Positions 46,216 to 58,030 of a stretch of 64,000 nucleotides of DNA are shown here, in pieces. The position numbers and the translations under genes are program-made. Numbering within the stretch: the first letter of the stretch is position 1; every line of letters starts with the position of its first letter. The stretch is from Benincasa hispida (taxonomy: Eukaryota > Streptophyta > Magnoliopsida > Cucurbitales > Cucurbitaceae), in NCBI RefSeq assembly GCF_009727055.1, contig NC_052360.1, positions 65,146,145-65,210,144 of the forward strand, in the 5' to 3' direction. Under the pieces are notes generated by a model that was not told where the DNA came from, did not search any database, and was given only the letters and a program-made list of their open reading frames with translations.

Positions 46216-47310
46216 TTATTAATGTTGCTTATAAGATGAATAGAATTGTTTCTAGTTTTGCTTATATCGTTGAATCGATTGATTTATGGCATGGTAGACT
46301 AGGTCATGTAAATGTTGCATCAATTAAAAAACTTAAAGCTTTAAATCTTACCAATGCATCTGAATCACATGAAAATGGTAAATGTTTTATTTGTATGGAA
46401 GCAAAATTCACTAAAAACACCTTTTAAATATATCACTAGTAGGAGCACAAAATTACTTGAGTCGATTTATTCTGATTTAATGATTTTATAAATACTACAC
46501 GTAGGGGTGGTAAAAATTATTGTATATCCTTTGTTGATGATTTTTCAAGATATACTAAAATTTATCATTTAAAACAAAAGATGAAACTAGCAGTATGTTT
46601 TTTTAAATATAAAGCAAAAGTAGAAAATTAATTAGACAAAAGGATTAAAACGTTAAGATCATATAGAGATGATGAACATAATGATAAATCTCTTAAAGAA
46701 TTTTGTGAATCAAATGATATTATTCATGAATTGACTACACCTTATTCACCACAACAAAATGATATTTCTTAACGTAAAAATAGAACAATTAAGAAAATGA
46801 TTAATGTTATGCTTTTAAGTTCTGGATTATCTGACAATATGTGGGGAAAAGCTGCACTCTCTGTCTGTTTCATTCTTAATAGGCTTCCTCAATAAAAGCT
46901 GCATAAAACACCATACGAACTGTGGAGATGTTACGTACCTAATCTCAACTACCTGAAAGTGTGGGGGTGCTTGGCTAAGGTAGGATATCTTGCATTCAAG
47001 AAACCTACAGTAGGATCTAAAACCTTTGACTGTGTTTTCATTGGTTATGCCCATAATAGTGCTGCATTTAGATTTATGTGCCTAAGTGATAAATCAATAT
47101 GTGAGTATAGGGATGTTGAATTTTGTGAGCATATATTTCCCATGATCAAGGTAGACAATAAATCAGTTAAAATATCTAATAGTGATAAAATATCTGTATC
47201 TTTACCTTCTTCTTCTGATAGTATGCATGAAATTGAACCTAGAAAAAGTAAAAGTCAAAGAATTGAAAAGAATTCAGGTTCTAATTTCTTAACTACCTTC
47301 TTAGTATAAA
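46216..47310 (+). pseudogene. C pre-integrase and integrase
   Basis: The zinc domain is intact at 46236-46427 (LWHGRLGH...CFIC). The integrase core has frameshifts. The first Asp is kept (IYSDL), the second is changed (LRSYRDD in place of LRSDR), and the Glu position is a stop (NDIS-stop-RKNRT). The C-terminal part is open 46959-47309 (VWGCLAKVGYLAFKKP..., VFIGYAHNSAAFRF). The integrase is inactive in any phase. Confidence 0.8.
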
Positions 47311-47399
47311 GGCCATAAGATATAGATAATCAATTTGCATGCTTGTACCTAATCGATAAGGATCCTAAAACCTACCAAGAGGCCTTAAGTTTTGTAGAT

Positions 47400-48845
47400 T
47401 CAAGCTTCTGAAAAGAAGCAATTAAGAGTGAATTAGATTTACTAGCTATGAACCAAACTTGGGACTTGGTAGATCTTCCTTAAGGTAGTAGACAATTAGA
47501 TACAAATGGATCTTTAAAAAGAAAATTACGCCTGATCGCTCAATTGAAAGGTATAAGACTAGGTTAGTAATATTAGGATATACTAAAAAACAAGGTATTG
47601 ACTACTTTGACATGTATTCTTCTATTACTAAAATAGCTTCTAATTTCCCTAGATACCATTCATGGTCTTCAAATACATCAAATGGATGTAAAAAAGACCT
47701 TTCTTAATGGTGACCTAGAAGAAGAAATCTACATGGTACACCTGAAGGATTTACAGTTGCCGGTCAAGAAAATAAATTATGTCAGCTTAAAAATTCTCTT
47801 TATGGTCTTAAACATGCTCCCAAACAATGGTATAGAAATTTAACAATACTCTAGTAAACAACAATTTCAAGTTGAATTTTTCTAATACTTGTGTTTACTC
47901 AAAAATTTTTGGAGCAGAGTGTGTGGTTACATGTTTATAGGTTGATGATATGCTTATCTTTGGAACAAGCATAATTGTAATTAATAATACCAAGTTGCTA
48001 TTATCTTCACAATTTGAAATGAAAGATCTAGGAGAAGCTGACGTAATACTTGATGTTAAGATAAGAAAAACTGAGAACCGATTCTCTTTGTATCAATCAC
48101 ACTATATAGAAAAACTTTTAAAGAGATTTGATAGCTTTGATGACACCCCTGTAAGAACACTTTATGATGCTAATATAAGCCTTAAGAAATATAAAAGAGA
48201 TAGTGTTTCTCAATTTAAATATGCAAAGATTATAGAAAGTACTATGTTTTTAATGAACTACACTAGACTTGATATCGCATATGTTGTGAGTAGATATACA
48301 CATAATCTTGACGTAATCCTGATAAAGATCACTGGATTGCGCTTCATCGTCTGTTAAGGTACCTTAAGAGCACTATAAATTATTGTTTGCATTTTAATAA
48401 ATTTCGTGCTGTATTAGTAGGGTATTGTGATGCAAACTGGAAAATAAACAACGACGAAGTAATGTCCACTAGAGGATATGTGTTCTTACTAGGAGGGGGA
48501 GCCATATCATGGAAGTCCGCAAAATAGAATTGTATAGCTAGGTCTACCTTGGAGTCCAAGTTTATTGCTCTAGAATTAACAGGACAAAAGGTTGAGTGAC
48601 TAAGAAGCCTATTGAGAGATGTACCATTGTGGGGGACATCGGTACTAGTCTCTTTACATTGTGACTCACATGCTGCTATAGGAATTGTAAAAAATAGTGT
48701 ATATAATGGCAAAAGGAGGCATATACGTCTCAGACATGGAGCTGTGAAATAGTTGTTAAAAGAAGGAATGATCTCTTTGGAGTTTGTGAGATCAGAAAGG
48801 AACTTAGCGGATCCTCTAACCAAAGGCCTAACAAGGAGAATAATT
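47400..48845 (+). pseudogene. C reverse transcriptase and RNase H
   Basis: RT begins around YKWIFKKKITPDRS. Motif A keeps its Asp (QMDVKKTFLNGDLEEEIYM). The YVDD box has its Tyr codon changed to TAG just before VDDMLIF (47938-47952). Open to 48357, then a frameshift. RNase H: Asp in GYCDANW (48423 region), Glu in STLESKF, Asp in HCDSHAA, then ERNLADPLTKGLTRR and stops. The RNase H wording differs clearly from the B/E elements, so C is another copia lineage. Confidence 0.8.
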
Positions 48846-49482
48846 TAGGAATCTTCATTGTGCATGAGACTCAAACCCCATAAGAACTCCATATCCTTTT
48901 CTTTGAGTGGTTCTAATATGAACTTGATGGAGATAACTAAAACCTTAAAGATCCATAGCTCTTTTTTTGGGTGGTTTTGGTATGGACTTGATGGATAGTT
49001 GCAAAAATCTTCATATCTCAGTTTTGAGTGGTTTGTCTTTTGACAAATTTGATGAAGTTGGTCCAGGTATGGACTAGATGCGAAGTCTTCATAGCTCAGT
49101 TTTGAGTGGTCTATTGCGATAGACTTGAGGAAGCGATAAATGTGAATGTGAAGGTGTGGTTGCCTTTTAGGAAAGAGTTTAAGGGTCTCTTTCTAGAGTT
49201 TCACGGTGACCTAGAGTTTATGTGCATGGCCTTATATAGCACATTTTGTATCATAAAATCAAGAAAAATTTAAGGAGTAAAAGTGTGATGTGAGGGTCTC
49301 AACCATAGTTAGCGAAAGTTCAAGAGGTAAACTCACTCCCTCTAATAAGATTGTTGCCCTACTTCACAATGCATCAATTCAAATCGTATGATATCGATGT
49401 TTAAGTTTGTTCTTCTTTCGTAGCTCAAAAACTTGTTTTCAAAATCTTTTATTGTTTTACTTTGTTTGCTATACGAGTCATT
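48846..49482 (+). repeat. C 3' tail with degenerate tandem repeats
   Basis: Non-coding between RNase H and the polypurine tract. 48880-49135 holds about four loosely repeated units containing 'gatccatagctc'/'cttcatagctcagttttgagtggt' followed by 'tatggacttgatgga' words. The rest, to 49482, is unique. Confidence 0.5.
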
Positions 49483-49492
49483 CGTGAGGGAT
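49483..49492 (+). other. Probable polypurine tract of C
   Basis: cgtgagggat, short and purine-rich, directly before the LTR start TGTTGGGAATG at 49493. Confidence 0.5.
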
Positions 49493-49674
49493 TGTTGGGA
49501 ATGAATTTGGGCTTTTGGTCCATAGCAAAAGGAAAAGTAGCTTTTGAGAGAAAAGAGGTAGAAGTTGTCCCACATTGGGAGATTTAGGCTTGGCAAGTGG
49601 ATATATATATAAATGTTTGCAAGAGAGCTTCCAAAATGTAGTGGTGGTGGAAGTATAACCCTTTCGAAGAAGAA
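49493..49674 (+). mobile_element. 3' LTR of C element (alignable part)
   Basis: TGTTGGGAATGAATTTGGGC..., matching 27994-28168 including the tatatatataaat run (about 49599). Similarity between the two copies ends at 49674, so either the LTR is truncated or the copies have diverged. No matched target duplication was found. Confidence 0.65.
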
Positions 49675-49880
49675 CAAAATTAAAAGAGAGAGAGTCCAAA
49701 AAGGCATCATATACCCAACCACTAAACTGGAAAAATATCAAGACAATAGGGTTAAAAGATATATTTGATGATGGCAATATTTTGAAATGTTTTTCTTTCT
49801 AAATCTATGAACTAAGATAGATATTTTGAAAGATTAATATCTAAAATAAAAGTACATTAAACAGACCTCATTCTCAACTC
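49675..49880. other. Intergenic, nothing recognised
   Basis: Short unique stretch between the C 3' LTR and the tRNA gene. It may include the unrecognised end of the LTR. Confidence 0.4.
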
Positions 49881-49953
49881 GGGGATGTAGCTCAAATGGT
49901 AGAGCGCTTGCTTTGCATGCGAGAGGTACAGGGTTCGATCCCCTGCATCTCCA
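49881..49953 (+). tRNA. tRNA-Ala (UGC anticodon)
   Basis: 73-base cloverleaf. The acceptor GGGGATG pairs with CATCTCC with discriminator A; the D arm is GCTC...GAGC. The anticodon stem is CTTGC/GCGAG with loop TTTGCAT, giving anticodon TGC. The T stem is CAGGG/CCCTG with loop TTCGATC. A and B boxes are intact (TAGCTCAAATGG; GGTTCGATCCC). No intron and no encoded CCA. A T6 run a few bases downstream (about 49958-49963) is a suitable Pol III stop. It decodes GCN alanine codons in the cytosol. The only feature here that I expect to be functional host DNA. Confidence 0.93.
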
Positions 49954-50649
49954 TTCATTTTTTATTAATAGTTTTCTTAAAATAAAACCTAAATATTTTA
50001 AATAGTGATCTATTTTCTTTTATTCAAAAGAAATCTATTTTAGGTTCTTCAAAAAGAGGTCGGCATAAGAGAATAATTCCCATATTTTCATGTAAATATT
50101 TTTCACTCTCCTTTAACTTTCAGTCAATTTATAATGTACTATGTCATATTAAATATATTATTAGCTAGATTTTACTATTTACTGATTTCAATTATTTATT
50201 TTTAAAAAATTAACATCCTTTGAATTTTGTTTTATTTTTATCATTAAACTTAAAAAACATTCTTTTTACTCTAAAATTTTTTAAAAATATATTTTAGTCT
50301 CTACTATTTAAATTATGCTAACTCTTCAACAAAAATATGAGGAAAATTATATTTTTTATGACTAAGTTCTAGATGAGCAAGACATAAGGTGAAGTTAAAT
50401 GCCAATAACAAACACACCAAGATACTGAATAACTAAAATTTTGAACTAAAATATATTTTAAATTTTCCCGCTTTTGCCACCTTATTCAAAATTGAGACCC
50501 CTAGATTTTTTAGTGTAACTAACTTATTTGGAACTTATTTAGTAGCCTAGTCTTTTAAAAATACAGATCACTTTACCATTTTGTTAAAGAGTTAACAAAA
50601 TCTTAATATATCAGAGATCAAAATAAGAAAAAAAAATCACTAATTAAGA
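49954..50649. other. Intergenic A+T-rich stretch
   Basis: After the Pol III terminator nothing recognisable. Confidence 0.5.
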
Positions 50650-50930
50650 ATTTGTTTTGTCACCAATTCTTTTTTTTTTTTTAAAAAAAAAACTAAACCT
50701 ATAGATGGTATTTCCACCTCTAAATTTCTTCATTTGCTATCTAACTTTTATGGTTTAAAAAATCAAGCCAAAATTTGAAAACTAAAAAAAGTAGTTGTTA
50801 AAAATTTGTTTTTATTTTTGAAATTTGGCTAAGAATTCAACCATTGTACTTAGAAAATATGCAAATCATGATAAGAAATAGGGAAGAAATAGACTTGATT
50901 TTAAAAAACAAAATGATTATCAAACTAGGC
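50650..50930. mobile_element. MITE-like repeat M1, copy 5
   Basis: Left end is 'tttgttttgtcaccaattc' with a T/A run, right end 'aaaatgattatcaaactagg'. Internal blocks 'atttccacctctaaatttcttcatttgctatc' and 'ttggctaagaattcaaccattgtac' are diagnostic for the family. Confidence 0.5.
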
Positions 50931-52694
50931 ATAAACTATATATTAGTTAAATTATATAGATATATAAATAACATATATTTTGATTTATACTAAAGTTGTT
51001 ATTTTTGAAAATTATTATCTTTTAATTAATAATGAACGCGTGAAAATATCAAAATTTCAATTTAAAATAAATAGTATTTAATTGTCTAAAGCTGTTTAAT
51101 TTTCTAAAGCTCAGTGTAATAAATTATTAATAAAACAAAAATGAAATTGTTTATGCTATAAATATAAGGCTCTTAAATTTCAAATACACCCAAAATCAAT
51201 CTCAAATATAAATAAGAATTGATGTCATAACAAAAATAAAATAGTACATATAAAAATATTTTAATTTTATTCATCCATCTATCTAAACTGTTTTTCTATC
51301 TCTCCTACTTTTCTCTAATTTTCTCCAATTTTCAAGGTTTTATGTGAAAAGGTTTTCCTTTAATATTTTGTATTTTCCTCTCTCTAAAATCTTTATTCTT
51401 CTTTATATCTTTGCTTCTCTCTAAAATTTGATCTTTCAAACTTTTATCACTATGCTGTTTGAAAATCTTGACAACCTTTTCAATCTAAAATAGTTTTCTG
51501 TAATAAATTTTTTAGTGCCAATATTTTCTGAACTCTATTTTATAAATTTTACTTGCAATTTTATAATTAAAGAAATTCAAAAACTCGATTCTTATCTGTT
51601 TTATTAAATTTTTTATTTTTAGATATATTTTCTCTAAAATAGAATCATATGAAATCATTTTTTTAAGACGGTAAAGTAACATGTATTTTTTTTTACATAT
51701 ATCTCACTCCATAAGTGAAAAGAATGTACAAGTTCAATATGTACCAATTGATATCAATTACATATATTGGCTCTATAGACACATACATTTCAAGAATCAC
51801 GTCTCTTCTTGAAATGTTAGCATCAACTACACCTATTAGGCTCAACAGACATCTAGACTCTGATGAGTTGTATCCCATCTAGAACGGATAAAATAAGAAT
51901 TTCTAAAAAAAAAAAAAATAGGTGCAAAATGGGGATATAAAGATTCTCTCGCATAATACCTTTTATATATATAGTATAGATTAGTATAGATATAGATGGA
52001 TAATAATTTAATTTATATTTGATCACCATTAGTGTTTTTTAATACAACAATTGCAAAGATGATTGATTGAACCTTTACCTTTAGGGAGAAAGGTCATACC
52101 AATTATCGGTTGAGTTGAGCTCATTGTTGGATAATTTAATTGATTTTTCTATTTTATTTTCTATTAATTATTTATTTTAAAACGTTGAGAAAATGTCTAT
52201 TTTTAGACCTCTATTTTAAAGATAATTTAACAATACATGGAGGAAGTTAGGACTTTTTAATCATCTCCTTTCTTCCATAAGATAGATACAATTTTATAGA
52301 TAAAAAAAAAAAAAAAAACTATCAAGCGTTCTTGAAAGGTGTTGTAGAGTGGAGTGCCGAATTAATCAGTACTAGTGGGGCACATCTTCTCTAAGGGCAG
52401 CATCAACGCACCTCAACCTAATTTTACCGGCTTTCTCAAACTCTTAATTTTTTAAATAAATATTTTAATGGTTTGTTGTTTGACTTTGGAATTCCGATTA
52501 GTTTGATTTCCTGATTGATTATATAGTATTCTTGATATAACATATATATTTTATTATAGCTCATTAATGCACAAACATTTGATTAAATTAAACAATATGC
52601 AAATACGAAATTCAAACCTTCAACCTCATATCGATATTTTATACTTCATATATGTGCTCATGTTGGTGCACAAATATTTTGATTATTTTATGTC
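50931..52694. other. Intergenic, no gene seen
   Basis: A+T-rich. 51690-51885 is a somewhat more balanced patch with a 61-codon minus frame of unknown meaning. 52310-52440 is a G+C-richer patch (starting 'atcaagcgttcttg') with no open frame or RNA fold that I can name. Confidence 0.45.
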
Positions 52695-52967
52695 CCGTTT
52701 GGTAACCATTTTGTTTTTTTAAAATTAAGTCTATAGACAATGTTTCCACCTCCAAATTTCTTCCTTTGTTATCTATTAATCACTAATGGTTTAAAAAACC
52801 AAGCAAATTTTGAGAAATATAAAAAATAGCTTTTAAAAGGTTATTTTTGTTTGACTAAGAATTCAATCATTGTAATTAAGAAAGATGTAAATCATGATGA
52901 AAAATGTAGATGATATAGATTTAATCTTTAAAAATAAAAAATAAAAAATAAAATAGTTACCAAACGG
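52695..52967. mobile_element. MITE-like repeat M1, best-preserved copy
   Basis: 273 bp with inverted termini ccgtttggtaaccatttt at left and aaaatagttaccaaacgg at right (only a few mismatches between arms). It is non-coding, with the family blocks in between. Flanks gtc/atc do not give a clear target duplication. Confidence 0.65.
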
Positions 52968-53580
52968 ATCTTTAACAATTTAGAGCAAGTTTGGGGCCAT
53001 AAGTGAATGGAATCTAATTTAATGCAACCACTTATTTGTTGCTAAAGTTTCATGTTCTTTATCCTGATTTTTTGCATCTATAAAATGTGAGTGTGCATTT
53101 TATTTTCTTAGAAAAAAAAAAAGAAAACGTGATGTTCGACCTTTTTTGGACTTCGCAAATCTCAAGAAAAAAATTACTTTACACTATCTTGTACAATAAT
53201 TCAAAAAGCAAATAACGTAAATTTAATCGTTGAAAAAAATTGCAAAAAACCCCCCGTAAAGGTTGTTAATATCACCTTTTCATCTCAATTTGACCAATCA
53301 CCCTTTATAACACACTTTACAATTAAACTCTTTAAATATTGTGTAATGCACAAATCACTAGAAAATTATAAGGATACATTTAAACTTTAATATTGTTTTT
53401 GCACTTTAATTCAATTTTTACAACTCTATAAAGGTTGAAGATTGTAATATTAATCACTTATAAGCTTTAGTTTTCATGTGTACTAAACAAAACCTTTAGT
53501 TTTCATGTTGACGTTGGGATGCTATGAATCGTATAATCAAAATTTCATGTCATGGACACAAATTCATATATTATTATAAG
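52968..53580. other. Intergenic, no gene seen
   Basis: A+T-rich; nothing recognisable up to the D LTR start. Confidence 0.5.
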
Positions 53581-54216
53581 TGTTGGGTTATTTCGCTTGT
53601 TTTAGTAGAAGATCCATCATTTAAGGCTCATCAAATAGGGAAGTTAAGTTATTTTTTAAATAACCAAAACCGCAGCCGCAGACTTTTGGTGAGAGAGATG
53701 CACTAGATCGAGATTGTAGTAAAAATGGTAAGAGAAAATTGAAGAAAGCTTCATTCCGACCAGCAATGTCTTTTAGCTATTTGGGGATCAATCCATGGTT
53801 CGATTGAGCTGAAATTAATTGATAGCATGTTCTTGACATGAGAGTCTTCAATCTGGACGATGGAGATTTTGTTTGAAGCTACCGATGGTCAGATACCATG
53901 GGTAATTGATTACCACTTAAAGTCAGACATTTCTAATTTTATTCTTCTCTATTTGTTGTCATTTGTTGCCGAGATTGTTAATCTGGAGATATTTATTGTG
54001 TATGCTTCTAGTTGAGACTAGGGAGAACTTGTTTGTACCCATTATAGTGAAGATTTTAACTTCGATTTGTGGTTTTTTACCCCTCACATCGATGGGGTTT
54101 TTCCACGTAAAAATTCCTTGTGTCTTTACTTGATTATTATTGTTGTTGCTAGTTGATTAGTATTCTATTAGATTTACACAAGAGTGAGATAATTGATCCG
54201 TATAGTGTTTATCCCA
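53581..54216 (+). mobile_element. 5' LTR of D element
   Basis: TGTTGGGTTATTTCGC...TTTATCCCA, 636 bp, followed four bases later by a primer site. The right boundary is set by that site; the left by the TG start. There is no partner LTR, because the element is cut at 57789. Confidence 0.65.
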
Positions 54217-54222
54217 AAAAAT

Positions 54223-54234
54223 TGGTATCAGGGC
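54223..54234 (+). other. Primer binding site of D element
   Basis: TGGTATCAGGGC, one change from the complement of the plant initiator tRNA-Met 3' end. Confidence 0.7.
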
Positions 54235-54270
54235 CTTGGTTAAATAATTGTGATTGCCTTGTGTTGAATA

Positions 54271-54992
54271 ATGGATACTAGTTCAACTAAGATGGTTACC
54301 TTAGTGGGTCAAATTATCAAGTTTGGAAAAGAAATATGGAAGATATTTGATATGTGAATGATTTGTATCTTCCAGTTTTTTCTGAAGATAAGTCTAATGA
54401 TAAAACTGACAAAGAATGAGAATTATGTCATAGGAAAGTGTGTGGCATTATGAGACTGTGGGTAGAAGATACTTTTCTAAACCATATTGGTGAAAAAAAC
54501 TCATGCACGGATTATGTGGAACAAGCTTGAGTCGTTATGTGCCTCTAAAACTGGTAATAATAAAATGTTGCTAATCAAACAAATGATGGTGCTGAAATAT
54601 CAAGATGGAACACCCATGTTAGATCACTTGAATACATTCCAAGGTATCATTAATTTGTTATCTAGGATGAATATCATGTTTGATGGTGAGATACATGAGT
54701 AATGGGTCTTTGGTATATTGCCGGATTCGTAGGAGACATTTAGAACTTCTTTACTAAATACAGACTTAGTAAAAAGCAGTGTATTGAATGAGAAGATGAG
54801 AAGGAAGTCACATGGTTCTTCTTCACAGTCAGATGTTCTCGTCACTGAAAGAAGGGGGAGGAGTAAGAGTAAAGGTTCGACGAATAAAGACAGAAGCAAA
54901 AGTAAGTGTGGCTGGTTTGCAAATGTTGAGTGTCATTATTATCATGTGAAAGGGCATATAAAGAAACATTGTTGGAAATTTAAAAGGGGATA
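54271..54992 (+). pseudogene. D gag (Tnt1/Tork-like)
   Basis: ATG at 54271 (MDTSSTKMVTLVG), then a frameshift within 15 codons. The remainder reads NYQVWKRNMED, IMWNKLESLCASKTGNNKMLLIKQM, HLNTFQGIINLLSRM, SVLNEKMRRKS, a Ser/Arg/Lys-rich basic tail and a zinc knuckle near 54930-54975, CHYYHVKGHIKKHC, whose second Cys is Tyr. Stops lie at about 54358, 54418 and 54701. The layout and wording (LNEKMR before a basic tail) are those of the Tnt1/Tork group. Confidence 0.8.
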
Positions 54993-55500
54993 ATAAAAAG
55001 GATAAAGACAAGGAAAAAAAAGAATGACGATGATAGTGATGCAGACACAATTACTATAGCCACAGAAGATTTTTACGTCTTATTTGACGATGATGTTATA
55101 AATCTTGCTACACAACAGAGCAGTTGGGTGATTGACAGTAGTGCCTTAATTCATGCTACATCAAAGAGGAATTTCTTTGCATCCTATACACTGGCGATTT
55201 AGGTAGTGTTAGGATGGGTAATGATGGATCAACAAAAGCAATTGGCATAAGAGATGTACACTTCGAGAACAAGAATGGTTCTAAGTTGATTTTGAAGAAT
55301 GTGAAGTGCATTCCTGATATTCGCATGAATTTGCTTTCTATAGGTAAACTTAATGATGAAGGTTTCTGCAATACCTTTTGTGATAGTAAATGGAAGCTTA
55401 CTAAAGGCTCTATGGTGGTAGCTAAGGGAGAAAAATATTCCTCACTGTATTATATGAAGGCTAAGATCATTGTTTGTGATATAATACAATTAACGATGAA
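54993..55500 (+). pseudogene. D protease region
   Basis: Protease site is SWVIDSSALIHAT, so the Gly of D-S/T-G is Ser. After a stop near 55200 the frame stays open 55214-55504: VRMGNDGSTKAIGIRDVHF..., VKCIPDIRMNLLSIGKL, SKWKLTKGSMVVAKGEKYSSLY, which is the conserved stretch between protease and integrase. Confidence 0.8.
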
Positions 55501-56320
55501 GTGAGTGTTGAGCTTTGGCATAAAAGACTCAATCACATGAGTGAGAAGAGTTCAAAGATATTAGCTAAGAAAAATCATCTTCCTGATATAAAGAGTGTAC
55601 CCCTTAAAAGGTGTCATCATTGTTTGGTAGGAAAGCAGGCAAGAGTTACTCTTAAGTCATCCCCACATTCAAGGAAACCAAATGTACTAGACTTGGTACA
55701 TTCTGATGTGTGTGGTCCTATGAAAATAAAAACACTTGAAAGTGCGTCATATTTTGTGACGTTTATTGATGATAATTCAAGGAAAGCATGGGTCTATACA
55801 GTGAAGACTAAAGATCAGGTGTTACAAGTGTTTAAATAGTTTCATGCCTTTGTTGAGAGAGAAACTGATAAAAAGTTGAAGTATATTAAGACTGATAATG
55901 AAGGTAAGTATTGTGATGAGTATTGCAGAAATCATGGAATTCGACATCAAAAGACACCTCATAAGACTCCTCAGTCAAATGGGATAGCTGGGAGAATGAA
56001 CAAAACATTAATTGAGAGAATGAGATGCTTGACTCCAGCATCACAGTTTTCGCAATTGTTCTGGGGTGAAGCATTGAATACACTTGTATAAGTTTTTGAA
56101 TCTCACACCATGTGTTCCTTTGAGATCAAAAGTTCCGAAACGAATATGGTCATATAAGGATATATCTTATGATCACCTACGTGTCTTTGGTTGTAAAGCT
56201 TTTGTTTATGTTCCTAAAGATGAGAGATCAAAGCTTGATGTAAAGGCTAAACCATGTGTATTTCTTGGCTATGGACAAGATGAGTTTGGTTATTGATTGT
56301 ATGATCAGTACAAAAGAAAC
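55501..56320 (+). pseudogene. D integrase
   Basis: Zinc domain intact (LWHKRLNH...CHHC, 55513-55640). Core: Asp in HSDVCGP, second Asp in IKTDNEGKY, but the catalytic Glu is Gly (NGIAGRMNKT). There is a stop at 55838 and a frameshift near 56085. The C-terminal part is open 56084-56296 (SYDHLRVFGCKAFVYVPKDERSKLD, FLGYGQDEFGY). Confidence 0.8.
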
Positions 56321-57789
56321 TCATAAGAAGCCGAGATGTTGTGTTAGTAGAAGACCAAATGAGACGAGACATTGAGAAAACAGATAATATAAAGTCTGAG
56401 CACAATGATGATCTAATTAATTTGAATTCAATTTCTTTAACATATCCTTCTACATAAATAGAAGATGAGGCTTAGAATGAATAGTTTGTTGATACATATG
56501 AGAGTTCTGAGTAGGTTAAGGTAGATAACAGCATTTAGGAACAGTTGTCAGAAACATAAATTCCTACAGATGTTTCACACAGGAGATCTGTTAGAGATCG
56601 ATGTCCGTCAACAAGATCTTCAGCTAATGACTATTTATTATCGACTGATGAGAAAAAATCTGAGAGTTATGAGGAGGTCATAGAAGATGAGGATAAAAGA
56701 GAGTGGATTGATGCCATGAAAGATGAAATGAAGTCTTTAGATGAAAACCACACTTTTAAACTTGTGAAATTACCTTAAGAAAAAACTGCATTGAAAAGTA
56801 AGTGGGTTTATAGAGTGAAATAGAAAGAACATACCTCAAAGCCGTGTTACAAAGTGAAATTGGTTGTCAAAGGATTCAGTTAGAAGAAAAGTGTAAACTT
56901 TGATGAAATTTTTGCTCCAATTGTCAGAATATCTTCTATATGTGTAGTTATAGGTTTAGTAGCTAGTCTTGACTTAGAGGTTGAGCAGATGGACATTAAG
57001 ACTGCATTTTTCATGGCGATTTAGATAAAGAAATCTATATGGAACAACGAGAGGGTTTTGAGCAGAAAAGCAAAAAGCATCTGGTGTGTAAATTGAAGAA
57101 AAATCTTTATTAGTTAAAATAGGCACTGAGGCAATGAACAAGAAGTTTGAGTTGATTATGGGGGAGCAAGGCTTCAAAAAGACTACTTTTGATCATTGCA
57201 TTTTTGTTCAAAATTTTTTTGATGATGATTTTATTATATTGTTGCTTTATTTTGATGATAATTTGATTGTTGGTAGGAATGTTTCAAGAATTGACAGGTT
57301 GAAGAAATAGTTGAGCAAATTCTTTTCTATGAACAATTTGGGGCCAGTAAATAAAATTCTTAGAATTTGAATAGTTTGAGACAGAGCTTTCAAGAAATTA
57401 TATATGTCATAGGAGTAATACTTGGAGAAAGTGCTTGAGCGGTTCAACATGAGTAAAATAAAATCGGTCAGTTCTCCTTTATCTAGTCACTTCAAACTGA
57501 GTAGCAAACAAAGTCCTTCTACAGATAAAAAGAAGGAAGATATGAGTAACATCCCTTATGCTTCAGCAATTGGGAGCTTGATATATGCTATGGTATGTAC
57601 TAGACCTGATATTGCTCATGTTGTTGGTGTTCTTAGTTAGTTTATGTCCAATCTAGGAAAATAGCATTGGGTGGCAGTCAAGTGCATCATGTGATATTTG
57701 AAAGGCACATCCAGCTTGAAACTCACATTTAGAGGTGGAAAGCCCTACTTGCTTGGTACACTGATTTAGATATGGTAGGAAATCTAGAC
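56321..57789 (+). pseudogene. D reverse transcriptase and start of RNase H
   Basis: After a linker with stops (56321-56690): EWIDAMKDEMKSL, WVYRVK-stop, FDEIFAPIVRISSI, motif A with Asp (VEQMDIKTAFF) then a frameshift, YxDD box YFDD (57250 region), and connection VCTRPDIAHVVGVLS (57422-57640). The first RNase H Asp (YTDLDMVG) follows. The sequence stops at 57789 where an A LTR begins, so the rest of RNase H, the polypurine tract and the 3' LTR are missing from the window. Confidence 0.8.
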
Positions 57790-58030
57790 TGTTGGGGTTG
57801 ATGCCCTAAATCTTGTAGGGTCTTGTAGTTTGTAATTGTATTGTACAAACATTTTATTTATTTAATAAAATATGAGATATTTTATTTGACGATTAGTACC
57901 ATGAAATCTACAAACCAATAAACTAACATCCAAGGTTATCATATGTAGCTTAAACATGTATGTAGAGACATATAGGTGAATCATGTTTAAGTGATAAGCT
58001 AAATGATCTGTAATAGATGGATAAGGTTGA
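57790..58030 (+). mobile_element. LTR A fragment, plus orientation
   Basis: TGTTGGGGTTGATGCCC and 241 bp of family A, to 'gatggataaggttg'. It then switches to minus-strand pol. It is the start of an A LTR inserted in D RNase H; its continuation, if any, lies right of the window. Confidence 0.75.

Larger units (their letters stand above)
27994..49674 (+). mobile_element. C-family copia element, shell of a five-level nest
   Basis: The C element starts with a 5' LTR at 27994 and ends in a 3' LTR at 49493. Between them its gag is split at 28758/43063 by a G solo LTR (28759-43062). That LTR is split at 30152/41757 by an A LTR, which is itself split at 30603/40233 by a plus-strand B element containing a minus-strand B fragment (34519-39483). 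A separate B solo LTR (43383-45258) interrupts gag again. Near-matching 5-bp duplications support three of the joints: gctgg/gttgg, accat/accac and gatat/gagat. Confidence 0.75.

Noticed and set aside
51693..51878. 61-codon minus-strand gene
   Set aside because: No start context, no domain and no neighbours that support coding; left as unexplained sequence.
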